Assembly: GCA_949840475.1 (NCBI GenBank)
Contig: CATKXA010000061.1
Span: forward strand, 1-6,399
DNA: 6,399 nucleotides
From: an uncultured Thermoanaerobacterales bacterium
Lineage (GTDB): Bacteria; Bacillota; Clostridia; Christensenellales; UBA1242
Direction of reading: 5' to 3'
The notes beneath the pieces are model-generated. The model searched no databases and was not told the origin of the DNA. It saw only the letters and a program-made list of their open reading frames with translations. The position numbers and the translations under genes were made by a program. Positions 1-5,444 of the stretch are shown here, in pieces. Position 1 is the first letter of the stretch. Every line of letters starts with the position of its first letter.

Positions 1-1063
1 CAAGATTAAACATTTTCTTATATTGTTTAATCAGTGCATTTCTTGGCTCGACCAAAATCTTACCAAGTGCTTCTTCGTCTAGATCATGAAGAGATACTGT
101 GATTGGTATTCTTCCAATAAATTCAGTTATAAGACCAAACTTAACCAAATCGTCAGGCTCAACTTTCGCAAGAAGCTCAGCTCTTCTCTTTTCGTCATTT
201 GAAATTTGCACGTCTGTACCAAAGCCTAGTGCTGACGGACTCATTCTTTTTGATACAATATCTTCAAGCCCAACAAAAGCACCGCCACAAATAAATAAGA
301 TATTTGTTGTGTCAAGTTGAATACATTCTTGGTTGGGGTGCTTCCTTCCGCCTTGTGGTGGAACTGAAGCAACAGTGCTTTCAAGTATCTTCAATAGCGA
401 TTGTTGCACACCTTCGCCAGAAACGTCACGTGTAATTGACATGTTTTCGCTCTTTTTTGCGATTTTATCTATCTCATCAATGTAAATTATGCCCTTTTGA
501 GCCCTTTCGATGTCAAAATCCGCATTTTGTATCAATTTTAATAGAATATTCTCGACATCATCGCCAACATAGCCCGCTTCAGTAAGTGTTGTGGCATCTG
601 CCGAAGCAAAAGGTACGTTTAAAATTCTAGCCAATGTTCTAGCCATCAAAGTTTTACCAGAACCAGTTGGGCCAAGCATCAAAACGTTGCTCTTTTCAAG
701 CTCAACATCGTCAACTTTTTTTGCTTTATTTTGTTTTTGCTCTATAAGATAATTAATTCTCTTATAGTGATTATAGACAGAAACTGCTAATACTTCTTTA
801 GCTTTATCTTGCCCTACAATATATTTGTCAAGTTCTTCTTTGATTTTTTGAGGCTTAGGCAATTCGAGCTTTAAATCTTGCTTTTGTTTACGATTTTCTG
901 CCTCAATTACTTCTTTGCAAATTCTGATACAGTCTTCGCAAACAATAACATTACCATTTGGATTTACTACAAAAGACTTAAACATTGGCTTTGGTCTTCC
1001 ACAGAAGTCGCAATGCTGTTTATCCTTGTTTTTTCCTTCAGTGTTGTTAGTATTTTCTGCCAT
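1..1063 (-). CDS. clpX: ClpX, ATP-dependent unfoldase of the ClpXP protease (partial, C-terminus beyond the left edge)
   Basis: I translated this by hand from the ATG at 1063. It stays open for 354 codons to the window edge; full-length ClpX is usually about 410-430 residues, so the C-terminal end is missing. ClpX is a cytosolic hexameric AAA+ ATPase that recognises tagged substrates, unfolds them and threads them into ClpP. Visible motifs are an N-terminal zinc-binding domain with Cys18, Cys21, Cys42 and Cys45; Walker A GPTGSGKT at 131-138; the pore loop GYVG at 164-167; Walker B IIYIDEID at 192-199; the RKH pore loop at 240-242; and an IGR motif with the probable arginine finger Arg318. The ClpP-docking loop reads LGF (279-281) rather than the commoner IGF. 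The start is set by an AAAGGAG five bases upstream. It is the third gene of the tig-clpP-clpX operon, 10 bases after clpP. The family call is essentially certain. Confidence 0.97.
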   Translation of the reverse strand, partial: MAENTNNTEGKNKDKQHCDFCGRPKPMFKSFVVNPNGNVIVCEDCIRICKEVIEAENRKQKQDLKLELPKPQKIKEELDKYIVGQDKAKEVLAVSVYNHYKRINYLIEQKQNKAKKVDDVELEKSNVLMLGPTGSGKTLMARTLARILNVPFASADATTLTEAGYVGDDVENILLKLIQNADFDIERAQKGIIYIDEIDKIAKKSENMSITRDVSGEGVQQSLLKILESTVASVPPQGGRKHPNQECIQLDTTNILFICGGAFVGLEDIVSKRMSPSALGFGTDVQISNDEKRRAELLAKVEPDDLVKFGLITEFIGRIPITVSLHDLDEEALGKILVEPRNALIKQYKKMFNL

Positions 1064-1068
1064 TTAAG

Positions 1069-1075
1069 CTCCTTT
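1069..1075 (-). promoter_or_regulatory. clpX ribosome binding site overlapping the clpP stop codon
   Basis: On the minus strand AAAGGAG lies five bases before the clpX ATG. Its first two bases are the last two of the clpP TAA stop. Ribosomes ending clpP therefore release on top of the clpX Shine-Dalgarno, which should favour coupled translation of the two ClpXP partners (inference). Confidence 0.85.
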
Positions 1076-1670
1076 ATTTTCTTTTATCAAAAATCTTATC
1101 AATTAAACCATATTCAAGTGCTTCTTTAGCTTCTAAGAAGTTATCTCTATCTGTATCTTTGGCAACGATATCAATACTCTTGCCTGTATTTTGCGATAAA
1201 ATCCTATTTAATCGCTTTTTAGTTCTTTGCATATGTTCAGCATGAATAGCAATATCACTAGCTTGACCTTGGAAACCACCAAGAGGCTGATGAATCATAA
1301 TCTCACTATTAGCAAGAGCATATCTTTTGCCTTTAGCACCACTAGATAGTAACACAGCTCCCATTGAAGCAGCTAAGCCAACGCATGTTGTACATACATC
1401 ACACTTAATGTAGTTCATAGTGTCATAAATCGCAAGACCTGCTGATACGCTTCCGCCTGGGCTATTTATGTACATCATGATATCTTTATTAGGGTCTTTA
1501 GCTTCTAAAAAGATTAACTGTGCAACAGCCAAGTTTGCTGTTTCATCAGTGATTTCGCCAGAGATAAATATTATTCTGTCTTCAAGTAATCTAGAGTAAA
1601 TGTCATATGAACGCTCGCCACGGTTTGTTTGCTCAACAACCATTGGGATAAGCATGTTTTTTTCTTTCAT
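1074..1670 (-). CDS. clpP: ClpP, ATP-dependent Clp protease proteolytic subunit
   Basis: This is the serine peptidase that forms the barrel-shaped tetradecamer of ClpXP in the cytosol and degrades polypeptides fed in by ClpX. The 198-residue product has the family's N-terminal LIP..VEQT..GERSYDIYSRLL stretch, the oxyanion-loop SPGGSV at 70-75, and the full catalytic triad: Ser102 (in AASMGA), His127 (in MIHQP) and Asp176. I chose the ATG at 1670 because GAGG lies six bases upstream of it. A longer reading frame from a GTG at 1682 is possible (202 residues), but that GTG is part of the Shine-Dalgarno sequence itself. A third candidate ATG at 1655 has only a weak purine-rich leader. The gene sits 13 bases after tig and 10 before clpX, so it is co-transcribed with both. 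Nothing in it looks degenerate. Confidence 0.97.
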   Translation of the reverse strand: MKEKNMLIPMVVEQTNRGERSYDIYSRLLEDRIIFISGEITDETANLAVAQLIFLEAKDPNKDIMMYINSPGGSVSAGLAIYDTMNYIKCDVCTTCVGLAASMGAVLLSSGAKGKRYALANSEIMIHQPLGGFQGQASDIAIHAEHMQRTKKRLNRILSQNTGKSIDIVAKDTDRDNFLEAKEALEYGLIDKIFDKRK

Positions 1671-1676
1671 ATTCTG

Positions 1677-1680
1677 CCTC
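1677..1680 (-). promoter_or_regulatory. clpP ribosome binding site (decides the start codon)
   Basis: The minus strand reads GTGAGG, then CAGAAT, then ATG. The GAGG core is six bases from the ATG at 1670, ideal spacing. The GTG at 1682 has no purine-rich site of its own, because the upstream bases are the tig stop codon region. Confidence 0.75.
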
Positions 1681-1683
1681 ACT

Positions 1684-2970
1684 TTACTTTATATTATTAA
1701 GCTCTTTTAATTTATTTATAACCTTTTCGCTAAGAATAGTGTTTTTAAGAAATTCTTCTTGCCCATTTTTCATTTCACGCTCAAGGTCTGTAATATTCCT
1801 ACTTGTAGCTTTTGCAATCTCTTCAAGCTTAGATTTGATTTCTTTTTCTGTTACTTTTATCTTTTCTTGCTTAATGATTTCTTCTAATACAAGAGAAGTT
1901 TTAACGCTTCTTTCAGCATCTTTTTCATGAGATTTTCTGAATTGTTCAACGTTTGTTCCCATATATTCTAAATATTGCTCAAAACGCAAACCTTGATAAG
2001 CAAGTCTTTGGCTCATATCTTGCACAATATGGTCAATTTGGTGTTCAACCATTGATTTTGGAACTTCAACTGTTGCATTTTTAACAATTTCGTCAACTAG
2101 CTTGTTTTCAGCTTCAACCTCTGCAGATTTTGCTTTGCTTTCAGCTAGCTTTTTGCTAATATCTGCCTTTAAGTCTTTTAATGTTTCAAACTCACTTACA
2201 GATGAAGCGAACTCATCATCAAGCTTTGGCATAACCTTTTCACGAATGCCTAGAAGTTTAACAGCAAATACTGCTGGTTTGCCTTCTAAGTCTTTTGAAT
2301 GATATGGTATTGGGAATGTTACATTAATATCCCTTTGCTCATTGATCTTCATACCAACAACTTGCTCTTCAAAACCAGCAATAAATGTATGAGAACCTAG
2401 CTCCAATTCTTGGTCTTGTGCAGTGCCACCGTCAAACTTAACGCCGTCAACACTACCAGAGTAATCAATATTAACTAAATCACCATCTTTTGCTTCTCTA
2501 TCAGACACTTCAGTGTAGCGAACTTGTTTTAATCTCATTTGCTCAAGCTCATTTTTAATTTCAGCGTCAGTAACCTTAGCCTCTTTTTTAGCAATTTCAA
2601 TGCCTTTATAATTTCCAAGAGTAACCTCAGGTAAAAGAGTTGTTAAAGTTTCAAATTTTAAACCTTTTTCATCCATTTGCAAAACTTTAACTTCAGGATA
2701 ATCAACTGGGAATAATTGTTTTTCTTTGTTTAACATTTTAGTGTAGTAGTCAGCAAAACTATCATTAAAAGCATCTTCATAGAAAACGCCTTTGCCATAT
2801 GTTTGCTCTAACACTTTTCTAGGAACTTTACCTTGACGGAAACCTTCCTTCTTGTATTCATTTTTGTGTTTTTGGTAAGCCTTTTCAATTTCTGCTTCCC
2901 ACTCTTTTGCGTCAAGTTCAAATGTTGCTTTGATTTGACCTTTTTTAATTTCGCCTAAAGTATATTTCAT
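1684..2970 (-). CDS. tig: Trigger factor, ribosome-associated peptidyl-prolyl isomerase and chaperone
   Basis: Trigger factor binds ribosomal protein L23 at the exit tunnel and shelters nascent chains. At 428 residues it has the usual family length and all three domains. The N-terminal ribosome-binding domain (about 1-115) carries the signature GFRQGKVP at 43-50. The FKBP-type isomerase domain spans about 151-242 (GDLVNIDYSG at 163-172, FIAGFE at 196-201). The charged, helical C-terminal chaperone arms run from about 250 to 428. The ATG at 2970 has AAGGAG six bases upstream. It is the first gene of the operon and is driven by the promoter at 3014-3042, with a short leader of about 36 bases. 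The next genes, clpP and clpX, follow at 13 and 10 bases, so folding and degradation functions are expressed together. This linkage is common in Clostridia. Confidence 0.97.
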   Translation of the reverse strand: MKYTLGEIKKGQIKATFELDAKEWEAEIEKAYQKHKNEYKKEGFRQGKVPRKVLEQTYGKGVFYEDAFNDSFADYYTKMLNKEKQLFPVDYPEVKVLQMDEKGLKFETLTTLLPEVTLGNYKGIEIAKKEAKVTDAEIKNELEQMRLKQVRYTEVSDREAKDGDLVNIDYSGSVDGVKFDGGTAQDQELELGSHTFIAGFEEQVVGMKINEQRDINVTFPIPYHSKDLEGKPAVFAVKLLGIREKVMPKLDDEFASSVSEFETLKDLKADISKKLAESKAKSAEVEAENKLVDEIVKNATVEVPKSMVEHQIDHIVQDMSQRLAYQGLRFEQYLEYMGTNVEQFRKSHEKDAERSVKTSLVLEEIIKQEKIKVTEKEIKSKLEEIAKATSRNITDLEREMKNGQEEFLKNTILSEKVINKLKELNNIK

Positions 2971-2976
2971 TATTTT

Positions 2977-2982
2977 CTCCTT
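2977..2982 (-). promoter_or_regulatory. tig ribosome binding site
   Basis: AAGGAG lies six bases before the tig ATG at 2970, preceded by an A-run. It is a strong, standard site consistent with an abundant protein. Confidence 0.85.
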
Positions 2983-2995
2983 TTTATAGCTTTAT

Positions 2996-3014
2996 GCACT
3001 TATAGCACTTTATA
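2996..3014 (-). repeat. Tandem near-repeat at the start of the tig leader
   Basis: Read on the minus strand, TATAAAGTGC is followed immediately by TATAAGTGC, two units differing by one A. The pair begins at the -10 box and runs through the predicted transcription start into the leader. It does not match the CIRCE element or the CtsR heptad repeat known from heat-shock control in Bacillota. It may be chance in AT-rich DNA. Confidence 0.4.
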
Positions 3015-3030
3015 GTTTAATAACTATAAA
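3009..3030. promoter_or_regulatory. Perfect inverted repeat covering the tig -10 box (candidate operator)
   Basis: TTTATAGTT (3009-3017) and AACTATAAA (3022-3030) form 9-bp perfect arms around a four-base centre, TAAT. The dyad spans the -10 hexamer at 3014-3019 and the downstream half of the promoter spacer, a classic place for a repressor to block RNA polymerase. It lies mostly upstream of the predicted start, so it is unlikely to act as an RNA hairpin. The sequence is seen directly; the operator role is inference, and AT-only palindromes also arise by chance. Confidence 0.45.
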
Positions 3031-3042
3031 AATAAATGTCAA
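3014..3042 (-). promoter_or_regulatory. Sigma-A promoter of the tig-clpP-clpX operon
   Basis: A perfect -35 TTGACA (3037-3042) is separated by 17 bases from TAAACT (3014-3019), which matches four of six -10 positions including the key A2 and T6. Transcription would begin near 3006-3008, giving a leader of about 36 bases before the tig ATG. The -35 lies five bases after the stem of the upstream terminator, whose A/T-rich stem occupies the place where an UP element would sit. Confidence 0.75.
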
Positions 3043-3047
3043 GTAAA

Positions 3048-3077
3048 AGAGGTTTTTTCTCAAACGAAAAAACCTCT
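3048..3077 (-). terminator. Rho-independent terminator of the small membrane-protein unit
   Basis: AGAGGTTTTTTC (minus strand, 3077-3066) and GAAAAAACCTCT (3059-3048) form a perfect 12-bp stem with a six-base loop. It is followed on the minus strand by TTTA, so the T-run is CTCTTTT counting the end of the stem. It lies 43 bases after the stop codon of the 132-residue gene and just before the tig promoter, so it insulates the two units. The T-run is short, so some read-through into tig is possible. Confidence 0.75.
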
Positions 3078-3083
3078 ATAATT

Positions 3084-3107
3084 CTTATAAATACTCACTT
3101 TTATAAG
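3084..3107. repeat. Short AT-rich inverted repeat between gene end and terminator
   Basis: CTTATAAA and TTTATAAG form 8-bp perfect arms around an eight-base loop, just past the stop codon of the 132-residue gene. It contains a single G-C pair, so it is a weak hairpin at best. It could help protect the 3' end of the transcript or be incidental. Confidence 0.3.
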
Positions 3108-3120
3108 TTTTACTACTTTA

Positions 3121-3519
3121 CTAATACAAAATCAAAACTATAAAAGTAAATAAGGTAAAGATTGCAAAAAATGTTGCACCAATAACCGACCAAACTTTTT
3201 CTTTTTTTAAGTTTACAACTTCAACTTCCTGACCTTTTAGTTCGCCTTCTGGAGCAATGGTCATTCCGTCTTTACTTGATACGTCAGCAATCACAGCTTT
3301 TTGCTCTTTAACAGCTCTATCTATTGCGTAAATTTCTGTGCAATGAACAACAAGAGATGCAAACATTAAACCAAACGCTACAACATAAAGAGCTAAAGCA
3401 AAAGTTACACATATAGGATTTGCTGTAAACTGAAATACCATTACACAAATAGTAGCAAGAATAAAAGCTAAATATTTAGCATAATTTATTGCCTTGATAA
3501 TCTCTTTTTTCTTGTCCAT
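3121..3519 (-). CDS. Small three-helix membrane protein with a charged internal loop, unknown function
   Basis: I do not recognise this 132-residue protein. It begins with a lysine-rich cytoplasmic stretch (MDKKKE), followed by hydrophobic helices at about 16-33 and 37-58, a charged hydrophilic segment at about 59-108, and a third helix at about 110-131 that ends one residue before the C-terminus. The positive-inside rule puts the N-terminus and the 50-residue loop in the cytoplasm and the C-terminus outside. The loop contains an EGELKGQEVEVVNLKKEK stretch that could be a small beta-rich or docking element. I chose the ATG at 3519 because AAGG lies six bases upstream; the overlapping GTG at 3522 is only three bases from it. 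The gene lies 20 bases after the 89-residue gene and is followed by a strong terminator, so the two form a short operon. The coding call is good; the function is unknown. Confidence 0.8.
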   Translation of the reverse strand: MDKKKEIIKAINYAKYLAFILATICVMVFQFTANPICVTFALALYVVAFGLMFASLVVHCTEIYAIDRAVKEQKAVIADVSSKDGMTIAPEGELKGQEVEVVNLKKEKVWSVIGATFFAIFTLFTFIVLILY

Positions 3520-3539
3520 CACTTACCTTCAAACTTAAA

Positions 3540-3809
3540 TTATAAAATGAAAGAAATTACAATTAACACAACTGATACAGCCCAAATAATCCAAAGCCAG
3601 ATATTCTTTCTTCTAACAATATAAAAGCAAGAAATAATAACAAGCACTAGATATGAAATAACTTGTGCAATTATTGATAGTGCAGTAGAAATTTGACCGC
3701 TTAATCCAACTTTAGATAAAAGCAAAGAAATACCTACACAAATAACTGCTACAAAACATACTAAATTTAATAACCAACCAGCACTTTTAGCTGCTTTTCC
3801 ATTTGACAT
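3540..3809 (-). CDS. Very small three-helix membrane protein, unknown function
   Basis: I do not recognise this 89-residue protein. It is almost entirely membrane: helices at about 12-31, 40-64 and 70-89, with a short N-terminal tail (MSNGKAAKSAG) and an RRKN loop between helices two and three. Both positive stretches are predicted cytoplasmic, so the C-terminus would face outside. The ATG at 3809 is preceded by GGAGG ten bases upstream, slightly long spacing but a strong core. It is the first gene of a two-gene unit with the downstream 132-residue protein, and both have the same N-in, three-helix layout. They could be partners in one membrane complex (inference from linkage only). There are no catalytic motifs or metal-binding clusters. 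Confidence 0.78.
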   Translation of the reverse strand: MSNGKAAKSAGWLLNLVCFVAVICVGISLLLSKVGLSGQISTALSIIAQVISYLVLVIISCFYIVRRKNIWLWIIWAVSVVLIVISFIL

Positions 3810-3839
3810 AAGAATTTAACCTCCAAATTTTATGTTTTT

Positions 3840-3868
3840 ATTTTAACAAACTACTCTAAAAATGTAAA
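3840..3868 (-). promoter_or_regulatory. Sigma-A promoter of the small membrane-protein unit
   Basis: TTTACA (3863-3868, five of six -35 matches) is separated by 17 bases from TAAAAT (3840-3845, five of six -10 matches). Transcription would start near 3833, nine bases before the GGAGG of the 89-residue gene. The promoter lies wholly in the 77-base gap after the pseudouridine synthase gene, so the two small genes need not depend on the upstream operon. Confidence 0.65.
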
Positions 3869-3887
3869 ACCAAACAATGACATTTTT
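3858..3887 (-). terminator. Weak hairpin after the rluD-type gene (possible poor terminator)
   Basis: AAAAATGT (3887-3880 on the minus strand) and ACATTTTT (3865-3858) form 8-bp perfect arms with a 14-base loop, directly after the stop codon. The stem has one G-C pair and no proper T-run follows, and it overlaps the -35 box of the next promoter. I see no better terminator for the upstream operon, so read-through into the small-protein genes is plausible. Confidence 0.25.
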
Positions 3888-3910
3888 TAACATTTTTTAA
3901 GTTTTTTGAG
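3881..3910. repeat. Three phased A-tracts at the end of the rluD-type gene, upstream of the next promoter
   Basis: The plus strand has an exact tandem 10-mer, CATTTTTTAA twice (3881-3890 and 3891-3900), followed by a related GTTTTTTGAG. The result is three 6-base A/T tracts centred about 9-10 bases apart, in helical phase. Phased A-tracts bend DNA, and these lie 13-45 bases upstream of the -35 box at 3868. One repeat unit supplies the final codons and stop of the pseudouridine synthase gene. Confidence 0.5.
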
Positions 3911-4795
3911 TGTGGAAACAAAATAATTCGGCAACTTGCACTCAAAAACCATTGATTCTTTTGTTTTAGGATGAGCAAGCTGTAGCCTTATTGCATGCAA
4001 AAGCTGCCCCTCAAGTTTAAACTTTTGCTTAGCATAGCCGTATGTTTTATCCCCAACTATTGGATGTCCCATATGTTTAGCGTGTACTCTAATTTGATGA
4101 GTTCTTCCAGTTTCTAAATCAAACTGACAAAGCGTATAGCCTTCGTACCTTTCTATAACTTTAAAATGAGTTATTGCTAATTTACCACTATTACTCACTG
4201 TATACTTTTTTCTATCGCTCGGCATTCTGTCAAGAAAAGTTTCAATCGTTCCACTATCCTGCTTTAAGTTCCCCTCAAGAAGAGCAACATATGTTCTTTT
4301 GCAAGAATGCTCTGCAATTTGACTAGCTAAATTCAAATGTGCTTCGTTTGTTTTAGCTACAACAAGTAGCCCAGAAGTATCTTTATCTATTCTATGCACA
4401 ATACCAGGTCTTACGCTATCTAAACTCGACAACGAATTTAAGTGATATAGTAGTGCATTTACTAATGTATGTTCATAATTCCCCGGTGCTGGATGCACAA
4501 CCATTCCCTGCTTTTTATTGACTATTAAAAAGCTCTCATCTTCGTAAACAATATCAAGCTCAATATCTTCAGGATTAATATCCTCAAGCCCAACATTTTT
4601 GTTGAAGCTTACAATTATGCAGTCGCCATTTTTCACAATAGTTCCAGCTTTTACTTGCTTTCCGTTTACTTTCGCACCGCCTAAGTCTATTTGTTTTTTT
4701 ATTTGCGACCTTGTCCAATCATCTAAAGTTTCACTTAAAAAAACATCTAATCTCTCTTGGCTTTTTAAATCTGTTATTACAATAGTTTGTTCCAT
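3887..4795 (-). CDS. rluD: RluA-family 23S rRNA pseudouridine synthase (RluD/YlyB-like)
   Basis: This cytosolic enzyme isomerises uridine to pseudouridine in RNA, most likely in helix 69 of 23S rRNA if it is a true RluD. The 302-residue protein has an N-terminal S4 RNA-binding domain (about 14-62, beginning RLDVFLSE) and a catalytic RluA domain from about 83. That domain includes HRIDKDTSGL at 134-143 with the catalytic Asp139, and GRTHQIRVH at 230-238, a hallmark of the RluA/RluC/RluD group. Its place directly after lspA matches ylyB in Bacillus. The HRxDKDTxG form favours RluD over RluA, but RluC-type specificity cannot be excluded. The ATG at 4795 is the only sensible start, because an in-frame stop lies two codons upstream. 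It has no convincing Shine-Dalgarno (AATAAGAA), unlike most other genes here. The gap to lspA is 67 bases. Confidence 0.93.
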   Translation of the reverse strand: MEQTIVITDLKSQERLDVFLSETLDDWTRSQIKKQIDLGGAKVNGKQVKAGTIVKNGDCIIVSFNKNVGLEDINPEDIELDIVYEDESFLIVNKKQGMVVHPAPGNYEHTLVNALLYHLNSLSSLDSVRPGIVHRIDKDTSGLLVVAKTNEAHLNLASQIAEHSCKRTYVALLEGNLKQDSGTIETFLDRMPSDRKKYTVSNSGKLAITHFKVIERYEGYTLCQFDLETGRTHQIRVHAKHMGHPIVGDKTYGYAKQKFKLEGQLLHAIRLQLAHPKTKESMVFECKLPNYFVSTLKKLKKC

Positions 4796-4862
4796 TTCTT
4801 ATTCGTTTTCCCATTTTTTACATAAATCATAAAACAAGTATTTTTCGCAAGCTTTTTATGGT

Positions 4863-5444
4863 TTATTTATTTTTATCATCTTTTGACACTGATTTTTTAT
4901 CGCTTTTTGCGTTTTTTAGTGTTTCTCTTAACGTATTTAACTCTTCAAGCTTTTCGCTATCATTCACTTTATCATCTTCTTTTTTTAATGGTTTTGATGC
5001 TTCTTTGTCCTTTTTAATTATTGCTATAATAAAATACAAAATAGCCAAAATAACACCAAAGGTAATCGCCATATCCGCAACATTAAAGATTGCAAAATCA
5101 ATACTCTTAAAGTATATAAAATCTCTTACTCCACCAAGGAATACTCTATCGATAAAGTTGCCTATTGTCCCGCCAAGAAGTAATGCAATGCTAATTTTAA
5201 ACAGTTTTGAATTGATATATTTTTTAGTGATAATCAAATACACCATAATAGCAATCGCAGGCAAAGACAATATAATAAAAAATATTGTTGCATTTTGCAT
5301 AATTCCAAAGCTAGCACCCTTGTTAAATGTACTTTCTAGCCACAAAAAGTCACCTATAAGCGATAAGCTTTTGCCGTAAAGGAAATACTTGCTTATTTGG
5401 TCTAAAACAACTACTACGGCAGCAACTATAAACCCTATTATCAT
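4863..5444 (-). CDS. lspA: Lipoprotein signal peptidase (signal peptidase II) with a charged C-terminal tail
   Basis: LspA is the membrane aspartyl protease that cleaves the signal peptide of diacylglyceryl-modified prolipoproteins. The 193-residue protein has four hydrophobic helices (about 2-20, 51-72, 82-98 and 118-143). Family motifs are LDQISK at 14-19, FNKGASFG at 40-47, GGTIGNFIDR at 91-100, VRDF at 106-109 and FNVADMAI at 120-127. By alignment with Pseudomonas LspA the catalytic pair should be Asp108 and Asp124. Typical family members end soon after the last helix, at about 150-165 residues. Here about 50 more residues follow (144-193), with 15 lysines and 13 acidic residues and a small leucine-spaced centre at 166-176. 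The ATG at 5444 overlaps the hydrolase stop by one base (TAATG) and has GAGG seven bases upstream, so translation is probably coupled. Confidence 0.95.
   Translation of the reverse strand: MIIGFIVAAVVVVLDQISKYFLYGKSLSLIGDFLWLESTFNKGASFGIMQNATIFFIILSLPAIAIMVYLIITKKYINSKLFKISIALLLGGTIGNFIDRVFLGGVRDFIYFKSIDFAIFNVADMAITFGVILAILYFIIAIIKKDKEASKPLKKEDDKVNDSEKLEELNTLRETLKNAKSDKKSVSKDDKNK

Noticed and set aside
99..320. A 73-codon plus-strand open frame within the clpX region
   Set aside because: It lies entirely opposite conserved ClpX motifs with no independent start signals.
878..1129. An 83-codon plus-strand open frame opposite the clpX start
   Set aside because: It is a shadow of the clpX zinc-domain coding sequence and the clpP end. 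Its hydrophobicity is a by-product of complementing Lys/Glu-rich codons.
1671..1682. GTG at 1682 as the clpP start (202-residue product)
   Set aside because: The GTG is part of the GTGAGG Shine-Dalgarno of the ATG at 1670, and the extra residues MRQN are not part of the conserved ClpP N-terminus.
2971..3120. CtsR or CIRCE/HrcA heat-shock operator before tig-clpP-clpX
   Set aside because: I looked for the CtsR heptad direct repeat and the CIRCE inverted repeat; neither is present, even in degraded form.
3520..3522. GTG at 3522 as start of the 132-residue membrane protein
   Set aside because: AAGG is only three bases from it, but six from the adjacent in-frame ATG at 3519.
4731..4814. A 27-codon minus-strand upstream ORF overlapping the start of the rluD-type gene, beginning at 4814
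   Set aside because: It is out of frame, has no ribosome binding site, and is of a length expected by chance.
4800..4862. A possible separate promoter for the rluD-type gene (TATGAT-like box in the lspA-rluD gap)
   Set aside because: The -10-like box has no acceptable -35 at 16-18 bases and is not an extended -10.
4858..5379. A 173-codon plus-strand open frame opposite lspA
   Set aside because: It is antisense to a well-supported gene, is rich in Ser, Phe, Ile and Lys as expected of AT-rich complementary codons, and has no ribosome binding site or family resemblance.
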